From: Brevibacillus formosus | GTDB taxonomy: Bacteria; Bacillota; Bacilli; Brevibacillales; Brevibacillaceae | Length of the DNA: 64,000 nucleotides | Assembly (NCBI RefSeq): GCF_003013405.1 | Contig: NZ_PXZL01000011.1 | Coordinates: forward strand, 1-64,000 | Reading direction: 5' to 3' | Shown: positions 34,513 through 42,414 of the stretch, in pieces | Numbering within the stretch: position 1 is the first letter of the stretch | Layout: each line of letters opens with the position of its first letter | Position numbers and translations under genes: made by a program | The notes under the pieces: model-generated | Databases searched by the model: none | What the model was told of the DNA's origin: nothing | Seen by the model: only the letters and a program-made list of their open reading frames with translations

Positions 34513-36048
34513 CTATTTAAATGTAATACCACCCGTCGGATTTAATGTCGTTCCGCCAATTTCAACTTTAATCTCACTAGATAATGGAACATTGTACTCA
34601 TCAATAACGGTTCTCCACCACTCCCAAGCAAGGCCGGTGCATTCTTTCGCAAAAATCCTTATGTTTTTTGCATTAGGTGGCAGAGGAATGACTGTAGTGA
34701 AAGGAGCTGTTCTGTCTTGGTTGCTTCCTTCCCACGTTTTATGTGTGAGTACTTCTTCACCATTTTCATCGTAGGAAACTTCATCCCAGGATACATCAAA
34801 TTGAGCGACATACCAGCCATAATGACCAAGCGATATTTTACCTTTTGAATATTCTGTAGCGGTAGTCTCAATATAATCTGTATTGTTATGAACGGCAGCA
34901 ATTGCATTATCTTTTAAGAAAACACTTGTGTAGGAAATCGGATATGCTGGGTTCTTTAGGCTAAATTCCGCATTATCTTTAATGATATTCCGGATTTCAC
35001 TAAAGTCTTTTGTAACGACCTTGTTATGCTCTTGTGAATCTCCGCCTAATACTACAGCTGTAAAGGAGCTGTCTTCAAAAATATTCTTGTACTCGGCATT
35101 CGTTTCTACATTGGCAGTATTCTGAAGCAAGGCTTTAAATGCTGCTTTTACGTCTTTGCTCTTAGAGGTTGTTTCTAATTTCACATAAATGGTTCTACCA
35201 TAAGCTACATTGGATACCATAACAGGCGGGGATTGATCACTTACCCCTTTACGTTTTAAATCCTTAAAAGTAACACTATCATCAAAAAGATCGGATGGAT
35301 CGTTAGGCAGTTCAGCACTTACCGTATAAAATATTTGCTTATATGCCGCCACCATCACTTTTTTCTCTCCATTAGCTATCGCATTAAAGTCAATTCCTAA
35401 TGTAGAATCAAGATATTTCGCGTTAACATTCAGAGCACTTCCAATTTGAGATTTGCTATAAACCATTGATTCTGCATACTGCAATCGCGCAGGTAAAGTA
35501 TGAGTTCCTGAATAATTATCGCTCCATTTAGATACAAGCTCATCTACTGCTCCAGACACATTCCCATATGTTGGATTATCCACAGTAATTGAATTTTCCT
35601 TTTTCAAACCTGGTAAATCAATACTAATCGTCAAAGGTTTTCTTGGTACCAGTAATAAACTGGGTTTATTTTCTGCAAAAGCTTGATTTGCAAGCTGTAA
35701 TGCTCCTGGGTAAGTGCGATTAGCCATAGAATCAATAATCGAAATATCTACTGGAGAAGTGGAAAGTGACTTTTTTTTACGTTCTACGACGATAAACTTG
35801 CCGTGTGGATTGAGTGCTTCTTTTGGAACAAAACTGTCTATCTCATCACCACTTACTGCTAAAATTTCGTCATTATCATAGTCTAAGTTTGCTATACCGG
35901 TGTTAATGTCATCGGCGTTGCTTGTTTCACTGACTTCACTAGAATCAACTGTTTCGGCAAAGGAGGTAACTGGATAATTTACAGTAGCGAATATAACAGA
36001 TAAACTGGCGATTACTTTTAAAATTCTGGTATGATTTCGAAGCCTCAT
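34513..36048 (-). CDS. Thiol-activated cholesterol-dependent cytolysin
   Basis: Secreted pore-forming toxin of the alveolysin/anthrolysin group that binds cholesterol and assembles large ring pores in animal membranes. 511 aa with a Sec signal peptide ([20 protein letters not shown] ... VTSFA). The conserved undecapeptide [11 protein letters not shown] is intact at residues 469-479, and the cholesterol-recognition Thr-Leu pair lies in GGTTLNPTG (T501-L502). The N-terminal core reads [20 protein letters not shown]. Length and motifs indicate a functional toxin. It is a single gene, convergent with the TPR gene; a palindromic repeat lies ~155 bp upstream. Confidence 0.95.
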   Translation of the reverse strand: MRLRNHTRILKVIASLSVIFATVNYPVTSFAETVDSSEVSETSNADDINTGIANLDYDNDEILAVSGDEIDSFVPKEALNPHGKFIVVERKKKSLSTSPVDISIIDSMANRTYPGALQLANQAFAENKPSLLLVPRKPLTISIDLPGLKKENSITVDNPTYGNVSGAVDELVSKWSDNYSGTHTLPARLQYAESMVYSKSQIGSALNVNAKYLDSTLGIDFNAIANGEKKVMVAAYKQIFYTVSAELPNDPSDLFDDSVTFKDLKRKGVSDQSPPVMVSNVAYGRTIYVKLETTSKSKDVKAAFKALLQNTANVETNAEYKNIFEDSSFTAVVLGGDSQEHNKVVTKDFSEIRNIIKDNAEFSLKNPAYPISYTSVFLKDNAIAAVHNNTDYIETTATEYSKGKISLGHYGWYVAQFDVSWDEVSYDENGEEVLTHKTWEGSNQDRTAPFTTVIPLPPNAKNIRIFAKECTGLAWEWWRTVIDEYNVPLSSEIKVEIGGTTLNPTGGITFK

Positions 36049-36200
36049 AAGATATTCCCCTTTGAGATGTGAGCATAACGTCGATCATTATACTCCCATT
36101 AAATATATTTTCTGGAATACTAATTATATCGGTAGTTTCCTAATTAATCTTTAGATTGAGCCCGAAAAGTATATGGTGGGGCACATCTCACAGCTTGTTC

Positions 36201-36245
36201 ACACTGTTTACTCCACACGTGTAGAGTGTACAGTGTTACTTAAAT
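36201..36245. repeat. Palindromic repeat copy D (best copy)
   Basis: From 36201 to 36236 the sequence is a near-perfect 36-bp palindrome: left arm ACACTGTTTACTCCACAC, right arm GTGTAGAGTGTACAGTGT. Positions 36224-36245 are identical to 29054-29075. It lies upstream of the cytolysin gene, so it may be a dispersed repeat or an operator. Confidence 0.6.
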
Positions 36246-36339
36246 GGGTGGGGGGAATGATAGTCTGCCCTCTTGTTCATCGTGACGGCTGCCTACATCA
36301 ACCAATTCGGATAGGAATTTAACTATGTAAAAACTCAAA

Positions 36340-36364
36340 TAGCCGTTCATTACAGAAACGGCTA
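36340..36364 (-). terminator. Terminator hairpin after the small Asn/Pro-rich ORF
   Basis: TAGCCGTT (36340-36347) pairs with AACGGCTA (36357-36364); on the minus strand it is followed by a short TTTGAGTTTTT tract. Confidence 0.6.
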
Positions 36365-36394
36365 ATACGTGGATATTAGTTTCTCACAACACAG

Positions 36395-36553
36395 CTATTT
36401 GTCGGGTTTAGGGTTAGTGGGAGAGGTGTTGCCTGTATCCGGTAAATTAGGATCGTGCACATTGGGACCTTGACTGTTAGTGTCTGGGTTGTGTCAAGGA
36501 TTGGAATCAGGATTGGTGTTATTGTTATTACTGTTACTGTTGTCGTTAGCCAT
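36395..36553 (-). pseudogene. Small Asn/Pro-rich ORF with an in-frame TGA
   Basis: From ATG 36553, preceded by GGAGATGACCCTT, the frame reads MANDNSNSNNNNTNPDSNP, then TGA, then HNPDTNSQGPNVHDPNLPDT and a Pro/Asn-rich end at TAG 36395. Composition is unbroken on both sides of the TGA, so one substitution (for example TGG to TGA) probably interrupted a ~52-aa gene. The Asn-rich style recalls small spore or surface proteins. Function is unknown. Confidence 0.5.
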
Positions 36554-36650
36554 AAGGGTCATCTCCAAATAGGTAAGTTGATTTTAATATTCTGCTCCTA
36601 ATTCATACATTTATTAACAAACTAGTTACTTTGATATTCAAAAAGAATAA

Positions 36651-36676
36651 TGCCCTACCAGATAAATGATAGGGCA
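36651..36676 (-). terminator. Terminator of the Cys-rich small gene
   Basis: TGCCCTA and TAGGGCA form a 7-bp stem; the minus strand then reads TTATTCTTTTTG. It lies 20 nt after the small gene's stop. Confidence 0.65.
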
Positions 36677-36695
36677 GAACGCTCACTTATATTGG

Positions 36696-36860
36696 TCAAA
36701 TTGAATTCTCTGGGCAACACCAACCACACCAATTACGCCCGCAACAGCGAAAACAACCGGTTATTTGAGAAGGATAGTGATTTGGAGCTTGATAAGAATA
36801 TTGTACCAGCTTACCGTTTACTTTCTTGAATTTCTTTAGATGGGATTTCCTCTTTTTCAT
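36696..36860 (-). CDS. Small Cys/Trp-rich protein (54 aa)
   Basis: A 54-aa protein with a very basic N-terminus (MKKRKSHLKKFKKVNGK) and a Cys-rich C-terminus, GCFRCCGRNWCGWCCPENSI, with six Cys at 36, 39, 40, 45, 48 and 49. GGAGGG sits 7 nt before the ATG at 36860, and a terminator hairpin follows, so it looks like a real gene. There is no signal peptide. It could be a spore-coat component, a metal-binding protein or an antimicrobial/RiPP-type peptide; no family is recognised. Confidence 0.6.
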   Translation of the reverse strand: MKKRKSHLKKFKKVNGKLVQYSYQAPNHYPSQITGCFRCCGRNWCGWCCPENSI

Positions 36861-36961
36861 TGGAAATTCCCTCCATTATAACGATCTAAGATCATGGATG
36901 ATCAACGATTCCCTTTTGATTGGTAAGGTCGTCGCGTTTTCGGTAAACCACCATCGTTTTC

Positions 36962-37411
36962 TTATCTTTTTTTTCTGCAAACAACCGGGCGTACAATCTT
37001 TTTCGTTAATACACTCTGAGCATCGCGTACGGCTCTGGCGAAAACCAATGGTCTCTCAATCTTTTCATAGTGGATATACCATAGATTTGGATTGGTAAAC
37101 AGCCAGTGGTTATGCAAGGCAGTAACTTTAATACCATGTTTTCGGAGACGAGAGATAAATGGGTTAATCTCACGTGTAAGGATAACTGTTTCTCCCAGAC
37201 AAAGTGCAGTGCCATTCTCCCTAATGCTCTCAAAAGAGTGGAATTGGGGGATGGTCAACGCAGAGTTCGACCGTCTTCCTAGAATGGTAGCTCTTATATT
37301 TGTCCGTAGAGTCTGGGCAGTACAAACACCATTAACGACTGTAGCCTGTGCATTAAGAATTTCAGCAAATCTACGGCATAGCGGGCTAATTGCCAAGTTG
37401 CATACCTCCAT
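36962..37411 (-). CDS. DUF1259 (LppY/LpqO-like) domain protein
   Basis: A 149-aa protein corresponding to one DUF1259 unit: CRRFAEILNAQATVVNGVC, then TILGRRSNSALTIPQFHSFE, GTALCLGETVILTREINPFI and KVTALHNHWLFTNPNLWYIH. Family proteins occur in Bacillus and, as lipoproteins, in Actinobacteria; their function is not established. No signal peptide is seen here. The ATG at 37411 gives the expected length. Confidence 0.78.
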   Translation of the reverse strand: MEVCNLAISPLCRRFAEILNAQATVVNGVCTAQTLRTNIRATILGRRSNSALTIPQFHSFESIRENGTALCLGETVILTREINPFISRLRKHGIKVTALHNHWLFTNPNLWYIHYEKIERPLVFARAVRDAQSVLTKKIVRPVVCRKKR

Positions 37412-37581
37412 ATTCTTAGGATCATTTTTAATATATGAGGCATGAAACTGAATGGTACAGGCATTCAGCGTGCGTAAAATACCTATTTTTAGAAGAATGG
37501 GTACGTAATGTAGTATTTCGAGAGTGAGGGCAAGTAAAATGGCTCGTACGGTGTGGTTGGTTCACGAAAGAAATGATGAAA

Positions 37582-37606
37582 AGAGGCTGATGTAGCATCA
37601 GCCTCT
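37582..37606. terminator. Hairpin terminator
   Basis: AGAGGCTGATG and CATCAGCCTCT form a perfect 11-bp stem with a 3-nt loop. It lies 38 nt after the stop of the 50-aa minus-strand ORF. The rest of 37412-37581 holds nothing recognised. Confidence 0.6.
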
Positions 37607-37643
37607 AATCAGAGATTTAGCAGACTTTAATTCTTCCCACCTA

Positions 37644-37796
37644 TTAACTGATTTGTGGACAATTAGGGACACCGATCAGTTTAAGCAGGTTATAAACTTC
37701 GCTCGAAATAGGGACAGTAACTTCTATCCCATTGAGCTTAACAACAGAAAAGAAACTTCCGTCAGATTCAAATACACAAACAACTAATGTTACCAT
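37644..37796 (-). CDS. Small hypothetical protein (50 aa)
   Basis: From ATG 37796, preceded by AAGGAAGAGG, the frame gives a 50-aa protein: MVTLVVCVFESDGSFFSVVK, then LNGIEVTVPISSEVYNLLKL and a short end with one Cys. The ribosome site and downstream hairpin support expression. There is no signal peptide or known motif. Confidence 0.55.
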   Translation of the reverse strand: MVTLVVCVFESDGSFFSVVKLNGIEVTVPISSEVYNLLKLIGVPNCPQIS

Positions 37797-37974
37797 TTAT
37801 CCTCTTCCTTTCTCCATAAAGCAGGGAGATATTAGTTTTGTCCTCCCTGATAGTAAGTTATGGAGTTGGGAAGTTAAGTGACAGTGCTTGTATCACGTCA
37901 TGGTAATTTTTGGGTATTTAACAGAAAAATCTGAGGAAGTGTTTCAGTATATATGAAAACGATAAGGGGCTATC

Positions 37975-37999
37975 CTACCCCAAAAATATGATGGGGCAG
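37975..37999 (-). terminator. Terminator of the oxidoreductase gene
   Basis: CTACCCC and GGGGCAG (G-T closing) flank an AAAAATATGAT loop, 16 nt after the oxidoreductase stop. Confidence 0.55.
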
Positions 38000-38014
38000 C
38001 TAACATGGAAGATA

Positions 38015-38551
38015 TCAGTTACTGCGATACTTAAAGATATAATCGATATATTCTTTTGCACTATGATTGATTTCCTCATCGCTAGCTTGAAATGAAGCTC
38101 CGAAGACAGAAAAATAGGGTAGTGCCACAGCACCCACATGTACAGTACTGGCTTTAAAAGGCGTGATCACTTCATCCACGGTAAAAGAAACAGAGCCCTT
38201 TGGCGAATAATTTTCTTTTTTATCGCCGATGGACATGGCGAGTCCTAATTTCTTCCCTTTAAGCTTGTCACCTTTCGATCCATAAGCCCATCCGTAAGTA
38301 AAAACATCGTCAAACCACTTTTTCAATAAAGGCGGATAACTGTACCAATACAACGGGAATTGAAAGATGACATGGTCATATACCTCTAATAGCTGTTGCT
38401 CTCTAGAAACCTCAATGTTCCAGTCAGGATACTCTTTGTAAATCTCATGAATGGTAATATCGTTTGGGTATTTCAGCAGCTCTTCTTTCCAGCGCTGGTT
38501 TACCCTAGATGTCTCAATGTTCGGGTGTGCTAAAATCACCAGTGTTTTCAT
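38015..38551 (-). CDS. Flavodoxin-like NAD(P)H oxidoreductase (YwrO/MdaB type)
   Basis: A 178-aa FMN-binding quinone reductase-type protein: phosphate-binding loop start KTLVILAHPNIETSRVNQRW, then DHVIFQFPLYWYSYPPLLKK and WFDDVFTYGWAYG, with GKKLGLAMSIGD. Members reduce quinones or nitro compounds with NAD(P)H. ATG 38551 follows GAAGGGGA. It is divergent from an HxlR regulator, the usual partner of such genes, which probably represses it in response to electrophiles. Confidence 0.88.
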   Translation of the reverse strand: MKTLVILAHPNIETSRVNQRWKEELLKYPNDITIHEIYKEYPDWNIEVSREQQLLEVYDHVIFQFPLYWYSYPPLLKKWFDDVFTYGWAYGSKGDKLKGKKLGLAMSIGDKKENYSPKGSVSFTVDEVITPFKASTVHVGAVALPYFSVFGASFQASDEEINHSAKEYIDYIFKYRSN

Positions 38552-38762
38552 TATAAAAATCCCCTTCTCAGGCCAAAATCCCCATAGTGCCTTGCCTCTT
38601 TTTTGAATAACATCATTATCTTGCAGGCATAAAAAAAAGAAAATACACACAATAAAGTAAGATGGTTACCTCAAGGTATGTACTGGACTCCAAAAGACAA
38701 ATATGGAACAATAAAGTTTTCAGACTGATTTTATAAGAGCAGCATGTACGAGGTGTTAATCT

Positions 38763-39149
38763 ATGAAACAATATAATCTGGGCATAGAGGCAACACTTGA
38801 AATTATCGGTGGAAAGTGGAAAGCTCTGATCATATGCTTATTAATGTCGGGTGTAAAGAGAACGAGCGAATTACAACGCAATATTCATGGCATTTCGCAA
38901 AAGGTTCTGATCCAGCAGCTGCGCGAACTTGAGAAGGATGGACTTGTAAAAAGATATGTGTACCAGCAAATGCCGCCAAAAGTCGAATATAGCCTCACAG
39001 AATATGGAGTTACAGCGAATAAAATCGTTGATGTTATGTGTTCGTGGGGGAAAGAAAATATTAAAAGAAGACAACAGCAAGGAGAAGCTATCATCTTGCT
39101 GGAGGATAAGTTACCGGAGGACTTTGGAGATTTCGGAAAGAGAGATTAG
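38763..39149 (+). CDS. HxlR-family transcriptional regulator
   Basis: A 128-aa winged-helix regulator with the full HxlR pattern: LEIIGGKWKALIICLLMSGV, RTSELQRNIHGISQKVLIQQ, LRELEKDGLVKRYVYQQMPP, KVEYSLTEYG. It lacks the conserved N-terminal Cys (the N-terminus reads MKQYNLGIEATL), although Cys29 in IICLL is present. It is divergent from the flavin oxidoreductase gene, with 211 bp between, and probably controls it. Confidence 0.9.
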   Translation: MKQYNLGIEATLEIIGGKWKALIICLLMSGVKRTSELQRNIHGISQKVLIQQLRELEKDGLVKRYVYQQMPPKVEYSLTEYGVTANKIVDVMCSWGKENIKRRQQQGEAIILLEDKLPEDFGDFGKRD

Positions 39150-39172
39150 TTGAATGAAGTTGGAATAGAATA

Positions 39173-39198
39173 CAAGGGGCTAACGTTTAAGCCCCTTG
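39173..39198. terminator. Terminator between hxlR-type gene and cwlJ
   Basis: CAAGGGGCT and AGCCCCTTG form a perfect 9-bp stem with an 8-nt loop, between convergent genes. Confidence 0.75.
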
Positions 39199-39245
39199 TT
39201 GTAAACTCACCCATGCCTGGGCTGTTTTGTCTTTTGTCTACAAAA

Positions 39246-39689
39246 TTAGAAAGTATTATATACATTTTCACATTCTTTCGCAGTCGGCTCATAAAAACAA
39301 TGAAGCTTGTATCGCCCCACGTGCGGCTGATTATACCAGGTCGGCGGACAAGGCAGGGGATTTTGCGCCGTTCCCGGACGAAAATACCAGAGGGAGAATT
39401 TAGCTGGCCAATACCGCTCCCCCTTCACAACCCGTCGTGCCAGACGGCGTTCTTTCTCTCTTGCCCTTTGGTAGTACATACCATGAAGCAGAGCTTCAAA
39501 CGCATGCGGCTGGTTGATCATTTGGGGAATTGTCCGTATTCCTTTAAAATCGGAGCAGTTCGCTCTTATTCGGTTAATTCCAACGTTTCCCACAAGGAGC
39601 ATACCCATTTCGCCTTCACCTACAGCTTCGGCTCGAAGCAACCTTGCCAACATGTCAATATCACTCTTCCTGGCTTTTACGACTGCCAT
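39246..39689 (-). CDS. cwlJ: Spore cortex-lytic cell wall hydrolase CwlJ
   Basis: A 147-aa SleB-type hydrolase that degrades spore cortex peptidoglycan during germination. It matches B. subtilis CwlJ almost end to end: MAVVKARKSDIDMLARLLRA, EAVGEGEMGMLLVGNVGINR, IRANCSDFKG, WPAKFSLWYFRPG and the CENVYNTF C-terminus. It contains the catalytic Glu of RAEA. No signal peptide is present, as expected for coat-located CwlJ. GerQ, its usual partner, is not encoded nearby. Confidence 0.93.
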   Translation of the reverse strand: MAVVKARKSDIDMLARLLRAEAVGEGEMGMLLVGNVGINRIRANCSDFKGIRTIPQMINQPHAFEALLHGMYYQRAREKERRLARRVVKGERYWPAKFSLWYFRPGTAQNPLPCPPTWYNQPHVGRYKLHCFYEPTAKECENVYNTF

Positions 39690-39805
39690 CGACTCACCTC
39701 TTTAGATTGTTCTAGGCACATCATATTGTAGATGAAGCAGATATGTTACGCTTCAAATCGCTCAATAGAGCAAACACTAATCCGTGGACATTTTCTTGGT
39801 TGTTT

Positions 39806-39836
39806 TCACAGTCTATTCAACACATGTAGAAAGCGT
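39806..39836. repeat. Palindromic repeat copy E (degenerate)
   Basis: CACAGTCTATTCAACACATG then TAGAAAGCGTT matches the left arm and centre of the 36-bp palindrome at 36201. It lies ~120 bp upstream of cwlJ on the minus strand. Confidence 0.4.
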
Positions 39837-39891
39837 TGCATTTGACATTCTGCCGATAGTAGATAGTACTGATACCGAAACGCAAAAGTAA

Positions 39892-39938
39892 GAGGACTGT
39901 CTTAAGTAGAATTTAATCTTCTACCTAAGACAGTCCTC
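39892..39938 (-). terminator. Terminator of the glycosyltransferase gene
   Basis: GAGGACTGTCTTAAGTAGA pairs with TCTACCTAAGACAGTCCTC (one mismatch) with a 9-nt loop; on the minus strand it is followed by TTACTTTTGCGTTT. Confidence 0.85.
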
Positions 39939-39954
39939 CTTGTTTGCTTCAAAG

Positions 39955-41040
39955 TCATCCGTCCTTATTTCTAAATGAGCTATACGGCGTCAAACGCAAG
40001 AGATCTTCCTGTTTTTTTGCCAATTTGGATAGCGGGATCCGGTATGCCATTTCAATAATTTTGCTTGCGACCTCAGCGCCGTTGGTAGGGATAAGGCTAA
40101 ATCTTTTTTGAATGACCTCTTTATTTGCTAACGCATGCTCGATCTTTGGTACAATCTCTTCCGGTTCCTGGATTGATACCTTATCACTATTCGCTATTTC
40201 TCTTAGCATATTTAATTTTTGCTCGCGTTCCGCATCATCCGGAGGAAGGAAAAGCAAAGGAGTTCCTGTAGAGATACAATCTCCTAAAATGCCCATGCCC
40301 GGTTTGCTAATGACCAGACTGGCCGCCTGTACAAGATTTTTGCCATTCGGGATAAGAGGGGCTTTGATGATCCTTTCATCGAATGGGTAATCTTCATCTG
40401 CCAATTGCCCAGCTACAACAAATCGATAGCGGCCGGCAAGTGAGTTTATTTGATCATACCACTTTACGATCTGTTCATAACGGTTAGCGAGTCCGCCGCC
40501 CATGTGAACCAGAATAAACGACTCGTTCTGCTCAAGGCCTAACATACGTCGCACTTCTATCGGGGACTGGCTGATTTCCCTGGTGATTAAAGGAATAGGG
40601 ATGTAGATGCAGTTCATTTGCGGATGGGTCTGCTTAGGCGGCATAAGATTCATGTGCAGAAAGATATCGGATTGATTGGCGATTTCTACGATGCGGTTTT
40701 TGTATTCCTGCATCGGAGCTGAATCATTATTACCGATGATAAAGTCACTGTGATAGAGGGTCACGAGCTTTGTGTTTCCACCGACTTTCCCCTCACTGCG
40801 AAAACGCGGCACATCGGAGCGCCAATCATTTATTAATAGTGTGGTTTGTTTACCATCCTCGAATTTTTTGGATTTAAAGGCTTTTAATTGGACGTCATTA
40901 TGCAGGTTTTTCGATAAATAGCCATGTGTTTCCCGAAAGGCAAACACGTGAATGGGAAGATGATGTTGCTGCAATTTTTCCGTTATGCTAATGCATCTAC
41001 CGAGATGGCCCATACCTCTGCCAACCACAAAGGAGATCAT
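39955..41040 (-). CDS. GT-B glycosyltransferase (MurG/UGT-like)
   Basis: A 361-aa cytosolic protein with a two-domain GT-B layout. The N-terminus reads MISFVVGRGMGHLGRCISIT with a glycine-rich acceptor loop. The C-terminal donor-binding part contains LVHMGGGLANRYEQI, RYRFVVAGQLAD, then AASLVISKPGMGILGDCISTG and TPLLFLPPDDAEREQKLNML, as in the GT28 C-terminal domain. Substrates are unknown. The next gene, divergent, also encodes a glycosyltransferase, so the two may serve one glycan or antibiotic-modifying path. Confidence 0.8.
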   Translation of the reverse strand: MISFVVGRGMGHLGRCISITEKLQQHHLPIHVFAFRETHGYLSKNLHNDVQLKAFKSKKFEDGKQTTLLINDWRSDVPRFRSEGKVGGNTKLVTLYHSDFIIGNNDSAPMQEYKNRIVEIANQSDIFLHMNLMPPKQTHPQMNCIYIPIPLITREISQSPIEVRRMLGLEQNESFILVHMGGGLANRYEQIVKWYDQINSLAGRYRFVVAGQLADEDYPFDERIIKAPLIPNGKNLVQAASLVISKPGMGILGDCISTGTPLLFLPPDDAEREQKLNMLREIANSDKVSIQEPEEIVPKIEHALANKEVIQKRFSLIPTNGAEVASKIIEMAYRIPLSKLAKKQEDLLRLTPYSSFRNKDG

Positions 41041-41365
41041 ATTTCATCACCCTTTTAAATAGGTACTTTCTTGTTCCCAGTCTGGAGCTTGGACAAATTA
41101 CCCCCATATCGCTACTTATGGGATAAGGTCATTGCCGAATTCGAGTCGTTTTCTCAGCTTATATATTTTATGGGGATGGATGGAACATGCTCTAGTCGTA
41201 TAACGGTTTTCTTAACGATCACAGAAAAAAGCGGCATCAGCGGAAGTCTGCAGCAGTGAATTGTGCTCCCATCTAGAAATAATTGGGTATTTTCATCACA
41301 CAAACCAACGCTGTCCATGAATAGTGTGTATATATAGCTCAATAAGGATATGGGGTGGGAGAATA
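41041..41365. other. Intergenic region between divergent glycosyltransferases
   Basis: No ORF with a ribosome site, RNA gene or repeat is recognised in these 325 bp. It must hold the promoters of both divergent genes, but no clear -35/-10 pair stands out. Confidence 0.4.
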
Positions 41366-42160
41366 GTGGGCACGATTCATATTGTAACAGCCGTTAATGA
41401 TGGTTTTGCTATACATCTCGCAGTCATGTTATATTCCCTTTTTGAAAATAAGGCTTCGAAAAACCCAGTCATCGTTCACGTTATTGACAGTCAAGTCTCT
41501 GGGAAAAATAAATCCATCTTAACGAAAACTGTGAAACGATTCCATGCTCAAATCAAATATGTAACTATTGATCCGACCCTATATGATGGATTTCTCGTCC
41601 GTGATCATCTTACTCAGGAGACCTATCACCGAATTTCTATTCCAGACCTGCTGGACAAAGAAGTTGAAAAAGTGATTTATTTGGACAGTGATATCGTTAT
41701 AAAAAAGGACATCACCCCATTATGGAACACAAAAGTTGATCAATATTTCCTTGCAGCGGTGATGGATTCTTGGCAAGGTTTGAACAAGTTAAGACATGCC
41801 GATCTAGCCATTCCGGATGACTGTGATTACTTTAATGCGGGAGTATTAGTCATGAATTTGAAAAAATGGAGAGAGCATAACATCACAAAAAAGATTATGG
41901 ATTACATGAAAAAGAACCAAAGTATTATTCGTTATCCCAGTCAAGATCCGATGAATGCGATTCTTCATGATAAGTGGCTTCAACTTGACCCGAAGTGGAA
42001 TTATCAGTCCAAACATCTTTATAAAAGCAACCTGCGAATAGACCCGGCCATTATTCACTACACAGGGGAAGATAGCAAACCGTGGTTGAGTAAAAAGCAC
42101 CCGCTTCGAGAGGAGTATTTTAAATATCTCAAAAAAGTAAAGAAGTTAAACTCCTTGTAG
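41366..42160 (+). CDS. Family 8 glycosyltransferase
   Basis: A 264-aa GT-A protein of the GT8 family, which transfers glucose or galactose from a UDP-sugar. Visible are IHIVTAVNDGFAIHLAVMLY at the N-terminus, the metal-binding DXD motif in VIYLDSDIVI, DYFNAGVLVMNLKKWRE, the QDPMNAIL helix and the C-terminal IHYTGEDSKPW with the conserved His and Trp. GTG 41366 is chosen as start since GGTGGGAG lies just upstream; longer ORF starts lack a site. Substrate unknown. Confidence 0.88.
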   Translation: MGTIHIVTAVNDGFAIHLAVMLYSLFENKASKNPVIVHVIDSQVSGKNKSILTKTVKRFHAQIKYVTIDPTLYDGFLVRDHLTQETYHRISIPDLLDKEVEKVIYLDSDIVIKKDITPLWNTKVDQYFLAAVMDSWQGLNKLRHADLAIPDDCDYFNAGVLVMNLKKWREHNITKKIMDYMKKNQSIIRYPSQDPMNAILHDKWLQLDPKWNYQSKHLYKSNLRIDPAIIHYTGEDSKPWLSKKHPLREEYFKYLKKVKKLNSL

Positions 42161-42203
42161 GCATCGGGTTTTTGGGGCTTTCCTAATTAAATAATATGGT
42201 TGG

Positions 42204-42245
42204 AAATCCCTTCACATGGAGAAATGATAGCTGGAGGGATTTTTG
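42204..42245 (+). terminator. Terminator after the GT8 gene
   Basis: AAATCCCT and AGGGATTT enclose a partly paired loop and are followed by TTTTTG. Confidence 0.6.
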
Positions 42246-42414
42246 TGTTGGGGTTTTTTTGAGATATAAGGGTTTATGCACGATACTAAACATCTTCATA
42301 TAAAATATTGAACAAATTATGAAATATTTGGATTTTGCCCATTTTCACCAGACATCTAGCCTATAATGAAATGGAAACATTTTCTAATTGCATATTCTTT
42401 TGGAGGTGGAGTGA

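Noticed and set aside
39150..39731. 193-aa plus-strand ORF over cwlJ
   Set aside because: Antisense to cwlJ, which matches its family end to end.
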